Made by a program: the position numbers and the translations under genes | Source of the DNA: Thermospira aquatica | GTDB lineage: Bacteria > Spirochaetota > Brevinematia > Brevinematales > Thermospiraceae | Direction: 5' to 3' | Assembly (NCBI RefSeq): GCF_023525255.1 | Contig: NZ_CP073355.1 | Location: 806,001 to 870,000 of the forward strand | DNA length: 64,000 bases | Notes under the pieces: model-generated | The model's input: only the letters and a program-made list of their open reading frames with translations | What the model was told of the DNA's origin: nothing | Databases searched by the model: none | Part shown: positions 55,669 through 63,694 of the stretch, piece by piece | How the letters are laid out: the number at the start of each line of letters is the position of its first letter | How positions within the stretch are numbered: position 1 is the stretch's first letter

Positions 55669-55680
55669 ATAAATATCCCT

Positions 55681-56802
55681 TTAGATGCCCTTTATTGGCA
55701 TAACAAGATAAATAAAGTTCTCATCTCCCTTGATCCCGAACTTTATTGGACTTTCTGTGCTTTTAATATGGAGAAGTACAGAGGAGCTCTTGACTACTCG
55801 CAAAAAGTCCATAAGATGTCGATAATTGAGAGAAAATTGCAACGGTTCTCCTTCATAATGGATTTCGAACGAAGCTCTTGCTTCACCATAAATAGCATTG
55901 ACAGAGGAGAGGTTTACCTGATTGGGTAGAAGTTCAAAGAAAACCTTGGGAACATCTCCATCACTTAGAACACCTACACTTTCGAGCTGTCTGCGAAAAT
56001 CCTCAACGCCTATTTCGGCAGTATAGGAAATAAGGGATGGGATCACATCACGATAGTTGGGAAACTTTCCATCCAGAAGCCCGGAAAACAGGTACACATT
56101 CCCTATCTTGAAAAACACATTTTGTCCTCGGATAGCGATACGAGCATCTCCTGTTGAGAGAGATTTTTTGATAATCTTCATCAGGGAACCAGGAATAATC
56201 ACCTTGTCCTGAACCTCTCCCACTTTTTTTTCATATTCTCTGGAAAGAAGGGCAAGGCGCTTGCCATCGGTGGTTACAAAAGTCAACCATCCCTCGACGC
56301 TTTCCTCCATATAAAAACCAGTGAGGTATATCTTGGCGCTATCTCCTGAGACGGCATATTCTGTCATATCAATCAGTTCGTAAAGGGATTCTTGACTGAT
56401 GGCGATGTAATTTTCCCACGTATACTCCTGAAAGGTGGGGAAGTTTTCGGCATGTCCACCATGGAGTTTGTAAAAGTTAGAGTTGTTTTCGGGGGAAGTG
56501 ATGGTAAGCTCATAGGATCCGGTTTCACCACTACTGATACAGATATGAGGAGTGGTGATCTTTGAGACAACATCAAAAAACTTTCGGGCGTGCAAAAGAA
56601 CCGTACCGGCCTCTTCTACATCTCCGGTCATTTCGAGTTTGATGCCGTGCTCTCCATTGTATCCCTGCATAATGACAAGTCCGTCTTTACTCACAGAGAG
56701 GTAAAGGTTGGCCAAAATCGTTAAAGGATTTTTGGGATTGATAACCTCGTTTGCAAGGGATAAAAGATGGAAGAATTCGTCCCGGTTTACCGTAAATTTC
56801 AT
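55681..56802 (-). CDS. dnaN: DNA polymerase III beta sliding clamp
   Basis: 373 residues. Ring-forming processivity factor with three clamp domains. MKFTVNRDEFFHLLSLANEV, NPLTILANLYLSVSKDGLVI, LHARKFFDVVSKI and GFYMEESVEGWLTFVTTDGK (with RLALLSR next) match DnaN, and the end LIYLVMPIKG-like sequence (NFIYLVMPIKGI) is the conserved C-terminus. dnaA, recF and gyrB are not adjacent, and no DnaA-box cluster was seen, so this is not an obvious origin region. IS copy 2 sits just upstream of its promoter. Confidence 0.95.
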   Translation of the reverse strand: MKFTVNRDEFFHLLSLANEVINPKNPLTILANLYLSVSKDGLVIMQGYNGEHGIKLEMTGDVEEAGTVLLHARKFFDVVSKITTPHICISSGETGSYELTITSPENNSNFYKLHGGHAENFPTFQEYTWENYIAISQESLYELIDMTEYAVSGDSAKIYLTGFYMEESVEGWLTFVTTDGKRLALLSREYEKKVGEVQDKVIIPGSLMKIIKKSLSTGDARIAIRGQNVFFKIGNVYLFSGLLDGKFPNYRDVIPSLISYTAEIGVEDFRRQLESVGVLSDGDVPKVFFELLPNQVNLSSVNAIYGEARASFEIHYEGEPLQFSLNYRHLMDFLRVVKSSSVLLHIKSTESPIKFGIKGDENFIYLVMPIKGI

Positions 56803-56834
56803 GGCTTTTTCCCCCTTTTCGGGTAACTGGGGGT

Positions 56835-56863
56835 ATTATAACGAAAACGTAAAAAAAAATCAA
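56835..56863 (-). promoter_or_regulatory. dnaN promoter
   Basis: Minus strand TTGATT (56863-56858), 17 bases, TATAAT (56840-56835), 32 bases before dnaN. IS copy 2 begins 5 bases upstream of the -35. Confidence 0.68.
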
Positions 56864-56960
56864 ATCACCGAATTGCTTCATAATAAAAGTACTCGAAAAG
56901 GGAACGCTATTGCAAAATAAAAAAGTACTCCAAATCTGTGTATAAAATAATCCAGTTCAT

Positions 56961-57029
56961 GGCTCGAGAAGCTCGCCAACCGTGGCTCGACAGGCTCGCC
57001 AACCGTGGCTCGACAGGCTCGCCAACAGG
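56961..57029 (+). repeat. Three tandem 23-bp GC-rich repeats inside IS copy 2
   Basis: Units at 56961-56983, 56984-57006 and 57007-57029, each of the form GGCTCGACAGGCTCGCCAAC plus three bases (CGT or AGG); the first differs at two positions. They stand where copy 1 has a short hairpin (CCAGTTC/GAACTGG) and the transposase ribosome site, and are far more GC-rich than their surroundings. Confidence 0.9.
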
Positions 57030-57111
57030 AATTGGGTTGGCGATGTTTTAAAGGAGACCTATTTACAGGGAAACGGCAAAACAATATCAAAAAGCCAGCA
57101 AAAAGGAAAAA

Positions 57112-58269
57112 ATGGAGATACTGGATTATTTTGTGAGGATAACAGGTTTAAAAAACCGAAACTATGCCGCCAGGCTCTTGAGGCAGCACGGAAAAACCAT
57201 CTATGTAGGCAAGAAAAATTACCTTAAAGCCGATATAGCCAAAAAGGGCAAAAGACCTGGCAGAAAGAAAAAATTCGGCGAAGAGGAACTAAAACTTCTA
57301 AAACAGGTCTGGGAAATTGAAAACTACATGTGTGGCAAACGTTTAAAGCCAATTTTAAATGAAGTTTTAGATAATCTCTTAGCAAACGGACATCTCCACG
57401 GTTCTCCACAGGCTATAGAAAACTTGCGCCATATAAGTGCTTCAAGTATTGACCGACTTTTGAAACATGAGCGTAAAAAGCTTGAGATAAAAGGACGAAA
57501 AGGTACAAAGCCTGGAACGCTATTAAAGCAACAAATAGCTATACGCACGTGGGCAGAGTGGGATGAAAATTGCCCTGGTTTTATGGAGATTGATCTGGTA
57601 GCCCATGAGGGAGGAAATAGCCGGGGAGATTTTGCTCAAACATTAAATATGGTGGATGTTTGGAGCGGTTGGACAGAGCTTGTGGCAATCAAAAACAAAG
57701 CTTCAAAATGGGTAAGAGAAGCCATAGAAAAAGTCAAAGGAAGACTTCCTTTTGAGTTACGGGGAATTGATTCTGATACCGGTGCTGAATTTATTAATCA
57801 TCCTCTGCGCGATTGGTGTGAGAAGCACCAGATAAAATTTACAAGAGGAAGAAGCTCCCGTTCCAATGATAACTGCTACGTTGAGCAGAAAAACTATTCC
57901 ATAGTCCGCCAGAATGTTGGATACTTCCGCTACGATACCGAGGAAGAAGTCTACTACTTGAACCAACTCTATGCCTATCTTCGACTGTATACCAACTTTT
58001 TTCAACCGGTTATGAAAATGACAGAGAAAAAGAGAATCGGAAGCAAGGTGCAAAAGAAGCATGATGATATTAAAACTCCCTACCAGCGGCTTTTAGAAAG
58101 CTCTTATGTAAGTGAGGCACAAAAGGAACGCCTAACAAGGCTTTATAAGGCTCTCGATTTGTTTCACCTAAGACAAAAAATTACAGCTTGCCAGAGAAAA
58201 CTTTTCAGCCTTCAAAAGAAAAAGAATGTAAAAAACAAAAATTTGGAGGAAACTGTATGGAATTTTTGA
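57112..58269 (+). CDS. Transposase of IS copy 2, N-terminally shortened
   Basis: 385 residues from an internal ATG. All three catalytic residues are present: EIDLVAHEGGNSRGDF (Asp), GIDSDTGAEFINHPL (Asp) and NDNCYVEQKNYS (Glu), in an rve/DDE integrase-core transposase with an N-terminal HTH part (ILDYFVRITGLKNRNYAARL). Compared with copy 1 the true start is ruined: the ribosome site is gone and the third codon after ATG is TAA (MF-stop), costing 27 or more residues. A Lys-to-Met change (AAG to ATG) preceded by AAGGAAAAA creates the start used here. Whether the shortened protein can bind the ends is doubtful. Confidence 0.8.
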   Translation: MEILDYFVRITGLKNRNYAARLLRQHGKTIYVGKKNYLKADIAKKGKRPGRKKKFGEEELKLLKQVWEIENYMCGKRLKPILNEVLDNLLANGHLHGSPQAIENLRHISASSIDRLLKHERKKLEIKGRKGTKPGTLLKQQIAIRTWAEWDENCPGFMEIDLVAHEGGNSRGDFAQTLNMVDVWSGWTELVAIKNKASKWVREAIEKVKGRLPFELRGIDSDTGAEFINHPLRDWCEKHQIKFTRGRSSRSNDNCYVEQKNYSIVRQNVGYFRYDTEEEVYYLNQLYAYLRLYTNFFQPVMKMTEKKRIGSKVQKKHDDIKTPYQRLLESSYVSEAQKERLTRLYKALDLFHLRQKITACQRKLFSLQKKKNVKNKNLEETVWNF

Positions 58270-58299
58270 GTACTTTTTTTTATGAGGCAATTCGACTAC

Positions 58300-58327
58300 T
58301 TGACAAAAAAAAAAGTCTCCCTATAAT
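58300..58327 (+). promoter_or_regulatory. Near-consensus promoter of the small-peptide/ABC operon
   Basis: TTGACA, 16 bases, TATAAT, about 80 bases before the peptide start. The -35 lies in or right at the decayed right end of IS copy 2. The leader of about 75 bases shows no clear hairpin. Confidence 0.78.
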
Positions 58328-58408
58328 GAAAGTGAAAAAATGCCCTGGTGTGGGTGGTAAAAAGTTTTAAGGTGACGTGAGGTAAAAAACAAAAGAGGAG
58401 GGGGGTGT

Positions 58409-58528
58409 ATGAAGATAGAAGTTGTTACTCTTTCCACAACAACCACAACACTGGCTCCTGCTAGTGGTTGCTGTTCCTGTTCTCTGGTATTTGGTGGTTC
58501 CATACCAGGGCATACGTCTTGTTTTTAA
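58409..58528 (+). CDS. 39-residue Cys/Ser/Thr-rich peptide, streptolysin S-like (TOMM/LAP) precursor candidate
   Basis: ATG at 58409 preceded by AGAGGAGGGGGG, one of the strongest ribosome sites in the window. The product begins MKIEVVTLS, has five Thr in a row, then LAPASGCCSCSLVFGGSIPG and HTSCF at the end. Known streptolysin S-family precursors (SagA and relatives, including Borrelia ones) have a Thr-rich leader, a V/L-A-P-G-G or A-P-A-G junction and a Cys/Ser/Thr-rich core, of which this is a short version. Four Cys and several Ser/Thr in the core could become thiazoles and oxazoles. The leader lacks the Phe of the FxxxB recognition motif. An ABC exporter starts 16 bases downstream. No SagB, SagC or SagD gene is in the window. 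Alternatives: another RiPP class or an unmodified signal peptide. Confidence 0.68.
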   Translation: MKIEVVTLSTTTTTLAPASGCCSCSLVFGGSIPGHTSCF

Positions 58529-58544
58529 CGAGGGGAGAGAAGAG

Positions 58545-59453
58545 ATGTTTGCTATCGAGGTGAGAAATGTGACCAAACGCTATCCTTCTGGAAAGGGGGT
58601 TTTTGACCTTTCTGTGGAGGTGAAAGAGGGGGAGTGTTTTGGGCTGGTAGGGCCTAACGGAGCAGGCAAAACAACTTTCATAGAAATCATTGAAGGACTC
58701 AGAATTCCAGATTCCGGAGCATCTTTTGTTTTTGGGGTTTCGTCCAGAGAGGAGGGGGTTCGTTCTTTTTTTGGGGCTCAGATTCAAGAAAATGTGCCTC
58801 TTTCCCGTTTGCGGGTGTTTGAGATTGTTGAAGTAGCCTGTGCGGCTTATAGGGATGGCTTTTCGGTTTCGGAACTCCTGGAGATGGTTGGACTTGTTAC
58901 GGAGAAACGAAGTTTCTACGAACATCTCAGTGGGGGACAGAGGCAGCGACTAAGATTAGCGATGGCTCTAGCGGGTAAGCCGAGACTTCTCTTTCTCGAT
59001 GAACCAACCACAGGGTTAGATCCCCATTCGAGAAGGGTTTTTTGGGAACTGTTGCAGAGTTTGCGGGAAAAATTGGGGATGACTATCTTTCTCACCTCTC
59101 ATTATATGGAAGAAGTGGAGGTGTTGTGTGACCGTGTAGGGCTTCTGGTGGATGGGAGGTTTATCTGTGTTGGGACTCCTTCTGAGGTTGTAGCAAAATA
59201 TGGGAATACCGTTTTTGTTCGTATTGTGGTCGATGAGAAGAGTAACCTTACAAGGGCACAAGCCTTTGCCTCTGTTCTGGAGGTGGTGGAGCAAGATGAG
59301 AGAGAGGGTGTCTTTCATATTGTGTCTCGAGAGGCTTTTTTGAGGGATTTGGGAGAGCTTATGAGAGAGAAAGAAGTCAGGCTTTATAATATCGAGTTTG
59401 ATTCTGGTTCACTTGAGGATGTGGTGGTTCAGCTGACAGGAGAGAGACGATGA
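58545..59453 (+). CDS. ABC-2 type exporter ATPase
   Basis: 302 residues from the ATG at 58545, after GAGGGGAGAG; the frame is open further upstream but that stretch overlaps the small-peptide gene in another frame and has no start signal. Walker A GLVGPNGAGKTTFIEIIEGL, signature HLSGGQRQRLRLAMALAG, Walker B LLFLDEPTTGLDPHSR, H-loop FLTSHYMEEVE. It belongs to the CcmA/DrrA/NatA group, the same as SagG of streptolysin S clusters. Its C-terminal 70 residues form the usual DrrA-like extension. Pairs with the permease, whose ATG overlaps its stop (ATGA). Confidence 0.9.
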   Translation: MFAIEVRNVTKRYPSGKGVFDLSVEVKEGECFGLVGPNGAGKTTFIEIIEGLRIPDSGASFVFGVSSREEGVRSFFGAQIQENVPLSRLRVFEIVEVACAAYRDGFSVSELLEMVGLVTEKRSFYEHLSGGQRQRLRLAMALAGKPRLLFLDEPTTGLDPHSRRVFWELLQSLREKLGMTIFLTSHYMEEVEVLCDRVGLLVDGRFICVGTPSEVVAKYGNTVFVRIVVDEKSNLTRAQAFASVLEVVEQDEREGVFHIVSREAFLRDLGELMREKEVRLYNIEFDSGSLEDVVVQLTGERR

Positions 59454-60580
59454 GAGAGAAGCAAACGGTTGTTTCCTCGTTGTGGTCATGGTTTTTTGTG
59501 CAGATGAAGCTCTTTTTTCGGGAACCGGCAGCGGTTTTCTGGATTGTGGTTTTTCCTTTACTTCTTTTGGTGATTATGGGGAGTATTTTTTCTCGTTATG
59601 AACAGCCAATGATACGTGTGGCGGTGTATGATGGTGATGGTACGGATGTTTCACGTGGTCTTGTTGAAGGTTTGGGGCGATTGGGGGTGTTTGTGGTGGA
59701 AGAGATGGCCTCTCGAGAGGAAGTGGAGAGAAAGGTTCAGCAAAACACAGTGGTTTTGGGGATTCTTCTTTCCTCTGGGTTTGGAGAGGAGATACGTCGG
59801 GATGGAAACCCTTTCTTTGAGGTGTTGTACAATGCTTCACAAAAGGAGATGAATACCATAGCTTTTTCTATCCTTGATAGTATCCTGTATGAGGAGATTA
59901 TCCAGAGGAAAAAGGTGGAGGGCAAGATAACCTATCTTACGAAGGAAATCAAGGGGCGAATGGAGACTTCGTATGTGGACTTTTTACTCCCTGGACTTCT
60001 TGCGCTTGTGGTGTTGTCGTCGGTTTTTTTTAGTTTTGGGCAGAAGATGATTGTTTATCGGGAATATGGGGTTCTGAAGCAACTCTCGCTTTTTCCTGTA
60101 CCAGGGATGGTGTATGTGGGAGGGGATGGGCTGGCTCAGTTTCTCGTGACCCTCGTACAGGGGGGTGTTCTCTGTGGGGTGGGATTTTTCCTCTATCGCG
60201 TTCATCTCCCCTCTTCTTTGGTGTTGTGGCTGGGAATGATAGTGTATCTGGGGTTTGGTTTTTTTGCTCTGGCAACGGTGGCTCTTTTTGTGGCAGGATT
60301 TGCGAAAACTTCTCAGGGGTCGATAGCGATTCTCAATCTTTTTGCATATGTGATGATGTTTCTTGGAGGGTTGTATTTTCCCCTCGGACAGATGCCAGTG
60401 GTGTTGCAATGGGTGGCGTATGCCCTTCCCGCGACGCATTTTCTTGAGGGACTCAGGTTTTTCTTTGTTGAGGATGGAGACCTCATGGTAGTGGTACGGG
60501 GAGGAGGCATACTTTTGGCGTATACTCTGGTGGCTTTCCCACTTGTGGTAAGGAGGTTCCGATGGATTTCAGGAGAGTGA
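59450..60580 (+). CDS. ABC-2 type exporter permease
   Basis: 376 residues. One N-terminal membrane helix (VFWIVVFPLLLLVIMGSIFS) is followed by a periplasmic loop of about 140 residues (IRVAVYDGDGTDVSRGLVEG onward) and five C-terminal helices (DFLLPGLLALVVLSSVFFSF, IAILNLFAYVMMFLGGLYFP). This is the ABC-2/YhfB-like architecture of drug, polysaccharide and bacteriocin exporters. Together with the ATPase it forms a homodimeric-type exporter. The operon position points to the 39-residue peptide as cargo. The next gene starts inside its last 19 bases. Confidence 0.88.
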   Translation: MREKQTVVSSLWSWFFVQMKLFFREPAAVFWIVVFPLLLLVIMGSIFSRYEQPMIRVAVYDGDGTDVSRGLVEGLGRLGVFVVEEMASREEVERKVQQNTVVLGILLSSGFGEEIRRDGNPFFEVLYNASQKEMNTIAFSILDSILYEEIIQRKKVEGKITYLTKEIKGRMETSYVDFLLPGLLALVVLSSVFFSFGQKMIVYREYGVLKQLSLFPVPGMVYVGGDGLAQFLVTLVQGGVLCGVGFFLYRVHLPSSLVLWLGMIVYLGFGFFALATVALFVAGFAKTSQGSIAILNLFAYVMMFLGGLYFPLGQMPVVLQWVAYALPATHFLEGLRFFFVEDGDLMVVVRGGGILLAYTLVAFPLVVRRFRWISGE

Positions 60581-61884
60581 TAGCTCTCGTGGTTCTGCCC
60601 ATCGGGGTGTATGCGGGGACGACCTATGAGGTGAGGCTTGACCAGGGGGAGAAGAATCCCTCATCAGTTTTTTGTACCAATGACCTGGTTTTTGTTCAGG
60701 GGTTTCGGATGGAGGAGAGGCTTCTTCCTCGTCAGATGTGGGAGGTCTGGGGTGTCAAGACAGAAACGACCTGGTGTTTGCGCTGGCAAACGGAGAAGGA
60801 TGTGCTCTATGATCATGACAGGAAGCCAGGACAGAGGGATTTTCGGGCATTTCCTGAGGAGATGTTTGTTGAATGGATGCATGATTTTCGCTACTTTGTG
60901 ACAGTGGGTAAGAAAAAATGGGATATGAGTGAGGGATTTTTTTATAAACCGATGCTTTTGTGGGCGGATTATGATGGGTATAGGCGTTATGGTGAGGGCT
61001 TTTATATGGTGAAGGGGGAGGTGCGTTTGGGGGATGTGAAGCTGTCGGGGTATGTAGTGCCTTCTCGATTCTGGGAGGAGAAATCAACCAATGAGTGGTA
61101 CGATTGTTTCCAGAATGCGACGACGAACTGGCTGGGGGGAGGGGCGTTTTCGTGTTTGATAGGCGGGGTGACGCTCAAAGGTCTCTCTCTCTGGGAGTGG
61201 ACGAAAGAGGGGAAATTCCCTGTATCTAAATACGCGATCTCGTCGGCATGGAGCTGGGAGCGATGGACTTTTTATACGGAGGCTTCTTATAAGAACGGAG
61301 TGAGGCTTACAGTGCCAGGCTTTGATGGGCGAGAAGAGACCAATGTGCCTTTTCCAGGGATTACCAATATCACTCCCGGAAAATATGAGTTTTCTGAGAG
61401 GAACGGGAGTTTTTTCAGGATGTTCTGGAATGTTCTGGTAGGTATCCGGGCAGAACTCCCCTGGGATGTGACGCTACGGTGTGAGGTTTTGTATCGCGAG
61501 AGGAGCTGGAACGACGAGGAGCGAAAAGCCTATTGGGATGGGGTAAGGTATGCGGAGAGTCGTTATAAGAATGAGCTTTATTTTGTTGTGCCGGAGACGT
61601 ATCTTCTGTTGGCAGCGGGGCATCTCTCGTTTGACACCTATGCGCCCTGGATGGTTTCTCTGGGGTTTACGAAGACCATAGGCGACCACTGGGAGATAAG
61701 TCAGGATGTAACCACTGAACTCTCGACGTATTCCTGGCGATGGCAGGGGGGGATAACGTGGAAGAGTCTTTCTCTCTGGGAGGTTAGGCTTTCTGTGAGT
61801 GTTGTGGGAGGGGAACGGTACACACTGTTTGGTGAAATGGTAGAAAAAACCCACTGGCAACTGAGTTTGTCCAGTAGTTTATGA
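60562..61884 (+). CDS. Exported beta-rich protein, outer-membrane-barrel-like, coupled to the exporter
   Basis: 440 residues, no family recognised. Signal peptide about 1-18 (VIALVVLPIGVYAG). The mature chain is almost all alternating aromatic/polar beta strands, unusually rich in Trp and Tyr: SAWSWERWTFYTEASYKNGV, NVLVGIRAELPWDVTLRCEV, WQGGITWKSLSLWEVRLSVS, ending THWQLSLSSSL. This is what an outer-membrane barrel looks like, though the C-terminus is not a Phe. Its ribosome site AAGGAGG and first 19 bases lie inside the permease gene, so the two are translationally coupled. Inferred role: outer-membrane partner of the ABC-2 exporter. Confidence 0.65.
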   Translation: MDFRRVIALVVLPIGVYAGTTYEVRLDQGEKNPSSVFCTNDLVFVQGFRMEERLLPRQMWEVWGVKTETTWCLRWQTEKDVLYDHDRKPGQRDFRAFPEEMFVEWMHDFRYFVTVGKKKWDMSEGFFYKPMLLWADYDGYRRYGEGFYMVKGEVRLGDVKLSGYVVPSRFWEEKSTNEWYDCFQNATTNWLGGGAFSCLIGGVTLKGLSLWEWTKEGKFPVSKYAISSAWSWERWTFYTEASYKNGVRLTVPGFDGREETNVPFPGITNITPGKYEFSERNGSFFRMFWNVLVGIRAELPWDVTLRCEVLYRERSWNDEERKAYWDGVRYAESRYKNELYFVVPETYLLLAAGHLSFDTYAPWMVSLGFTKTIGDHWEISQDVTTELSTYSWRWQGGITWKSLSLWEVRLSVSVVGGERYTLFGEMVEKTHWQLSLSSSL

Positions 61885-61906
61885 TATCATGGATGTGGAG
61901 GAAAGG

Positions 61907-63004
61907 ATGAAGAAGGTTATCTTTGGGATGATCGTTTTTCTGATAGTGGAGGGTGGTTTTGCTTTTGTTGGACCATCTCTTGGGGATGGATGGGGGGTAG
62001 CTGGGCTGTGGTACAGACTTAGAACCTATCCTACTGATTGGACCAATGCCCAGGATGTTTTTGGGCAGTTTCGTTTTTTGTCGTGGATGATGCTTCCCTC
62101 GTGGGGGAGTCTGCCAGTGGAGAGTTTGTTTCTCTGGGGTGGACCGTATCTCCGGGCAGAGGTGATGATGACGAGTCTCTTTCGGTATGATGGGGCGATA
62201 GGGGTGATCGGTGATACGCTCATAGGATTTGCCGGGAATTTTTTAGACAGGGATGGGGATGGGAATACGGAGGATGATAGTTTCTGGGGGACGACTCTGG
62301 GTTTGGGTCCACAGTTTCGTTATCTTTTTGGGGGTGGTTGGGCATGGACGGTATGGTACAAGCCAGAGTATTGTTTCTACAACAAAATGGAAAAAACCGA
62401 GATAACACTCCCTAAAGACCATTGGACTCATCGGGCGGGGAGTTCGCTGGTGTTTACGTATGATGAGGGGACAAAGGCATCGGTTTCCCTCGGGTATAAT
62501 CTCGTCTGGAGAGGGAGAGATGTTCGATGGGGGTATGATGAGGGAGAGGTTTTGCCTGCTTTTGATCAGGGGGTGAGCTTGCGGGGGCTTTCACGGCTAC
62601 CGTTAGGAGGGACAGCGTTGTTGCTCAAGATAGGAGGGGAGGCTTTCTGGTGGGAGAAGACGCCCCGTCTGATAGGGGTGAGTGCCAATGTCTTCCAGGA
62701 GGAGATGACAAGTGAGGTGAGGGGGTACCATGAGGAGGAGATACAGACGAGAGTCGGGGCAATACTTCAGACAAGTCTCATCTGGGAGATAGTGAAGGGG
62801 ATAAGGCTTGAGGCAGGTGTGGACGGTGCGGCGTATGAATCAGATGGTTGGAAAACGATAGGAGGGGCTGGGTGTGGTGTCCGCTGGCAGTGGAATTGGA
62901 ATCAGGCTCTCCAAGTTGAGTACAACTATCCTCTTACAAAAACGGAGCACTATGGTCAGATTGTGGCGGGGTTTATGTGGCTTTTTGGAGAGGAGGGGTT
63001 ATGA
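61907..63004 (+). CDS. Second exported beta-rich protein, barrel-like
   Basis: 365 residues from the ATG at 61907 after GGAGGAAAGG. Signal peptide about 1-20 (VIFGMIVFLIVEGGFAF). Trp/Tyr/Gly-rich strands throughout: VAGLWYRLRTYPTDWTNAQD, RYLFGGGWAWTVWYKPEYCF, KASVSLGYNLVWRGRDVRWG, GVRWQWNWNQALQVEYNYPL, with HYGQIVAGFMWLFG at the end. A DRDGDGNTEDD loop near residue 115 resembles a calcium site. Similar in style but not obviously homologous to the preceding gene. 22 bases after it, and its stop overlaps the next start. Probably an outer-membrane protein of the same operon. Confidence 0.65.
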   Translation: MKKVIFGMIVFLIVEGGFAFVGPSLGDGWGVAGLWYRLRTYPTDWTNAQDVFGQFRFLSWMMLPSWGSLPVESLFLWGGPYLRAEVMMTSLFRYDGAIGVIGDTLIGFAGNFLDRDGDGNTEDDSFWGTTLGLGPQFRYLFGGGWAWTVWYKPEYCFYNKMEKTEITLPKDHWTHRAGSSLVFTYDEGTKASVSLGYNLVWRGRDVRWGYDEGEVLPAFDQGVSLRGLSRLPLGGTALLLKIGGEAFWWEKTPRLIGVSANVFQEEMTSEVRGYHEEEIQTRVGAILQTSLIWEIVKGIRLEAGVDGAAYESDGWKTIGGAGCGVRWQWNWNQALQVEYNYPLTKTEHYGQIVAGFMWLFGEEGL

Positions 63005-63693
63005 GACTACGGATTCAGGATGTGAAAAAGACCTATATGGTCGAGAGTGTGGGGGTTCCGGCTCTACGAGGGGTAACGTTGGAGGTTGATGAGGGGGAGT
63101 TTATGGCGATTGCTGGTCCATCAGGCAGTGGCAAGACCACACTCCTCAATCTGATTAGCGCGATAGATAACTATGATGAGGGAGAAATGTGGTACGATGA
63201 CCGCTGTACCAAAAACCTCTCCGAAGAGGAGCTGCGCCTCTTGCGTCGGGATAGCCTGGGTTTTATCTTCCAGAACTATAACCTGATTCCTGTTCTGACG
63301 GTGTATGAGAATGTCGAATATCCCCTATGGCTTGATCAGGAGCTTCCCCCGGAGGAGAAGCGAAAATCTCAGGTGATGAAAATGCTTGAGTCTGTGGGGC
63401 TCAAAGAGTATGCCTCCCGGTATCCGGGACAGCTTTCTGGGGGGCAGAAGCAACGGGTGGCGATAGCTCGTGCCCTGGTGAGGCAACCGAAACTGATTCT
63501 GGCGGATGAGCCCACGGCCAATCTTGACTCAAAGACGGCGCACCAGATTATTGAGCTGTTGCGTGAGTGTAACCGGGTTATGGGAGTGACGGTGATTTTT
63601 TCGACGCATGACAACCGTATTCTGGATGTGGTGGACAGGGTGGTACACCTCGAAGATGGTATAATAACCAAAGATGAAAGAAAGGAGGCATAG
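63001..63693 (+). CDS. MacB/LolD-type ABC ATPase
   Basis: 231 residues from the ATG at 63001, after AGGAGGGGTT and overlapping the previous stop (ATGA). Walker A AIAGPSGSGKTTLLNLISAI, Q-loop GFIFQNYNLIPVLTVYENVE, signature GQLSGGQKQRVAIARALVRQ, Walker B LILADEPTANLDSKTA and H-loop IFSTHDNRIL place it in the MacB/LolD/FtsE group. These work with FtsX/MacB-type permeases that pull lipoproteins or peptides out of the inner membrane toward the outer one. No such permease is in the window; it may lie just beyond the end. Confidence 0.9.
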   Translation: MRLRIQDVKKTYMVESVGVPALRGVTLEVDEGEFMAIAGPSGSGKTTLLNLISAIDNYDEGEMWYDDRCTKNLSEEELRLLRRDSLGFIFQNYNLIPVLTVYENVEYPLWLDQELPPEEKRKSQVMKMLESVGLKEYASRYPGQLSGGQKQRVAIARALVRQPKLILADEPTANLDSKTAHQIIELLRECNRVMGVTVIFSTHDNRILDVVDRVVHLEDGIITKDERKEA

Positions 63694-63694
63694 T

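Larger units (their letters stand above)
56869..58294 (+). mobile_element. Insertion sequence copy 2, with altered 5' leader and shortened right end
   Basis: Same element as copy 1 but in the opposite orientation. The left end is intact: CGAATTGCTTCATAATAAAA followed by AGTACTCG, then the second tandem block around 56912-56932. The right end keeps one block (AGTACTTTTTTTTATGAGGC running to CAATTCG at 58294), while the second block looks collapsed into TTCGACTACTTGAC. The copy-1 style 5-bp duplication (here ATCAC at 56864-56868 would be expected again) is not found on the right. Lies between divergent promoters of dnaN and the small-peptide operon. End at 58294 is approximate; the remnant may extend to about 58305. 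Confidence 0.8.

Noticed and set aside
56984-57029. The GC-rich tandem units read as the start of a CRISPR array
   Set aside because: Units are head to tail without spacers, only three copies, inside an IS leader.
58326-58370. Short frame MKVKKCPGVGGKKF at the start of the peptide operon
   Set aside because: Its ATG overlaps the -10 box, so it would not be in the transcript.
58422-58544. Upstream in-frame extension of the ABC ATPase (hydrophobic stretch LLLVVAVPVLWYLVV)
   Set aside because: It overlaps the small-peptide gene in another frame and has no start signal; GAGGGGAGAG in front of 58545 marks the true start.
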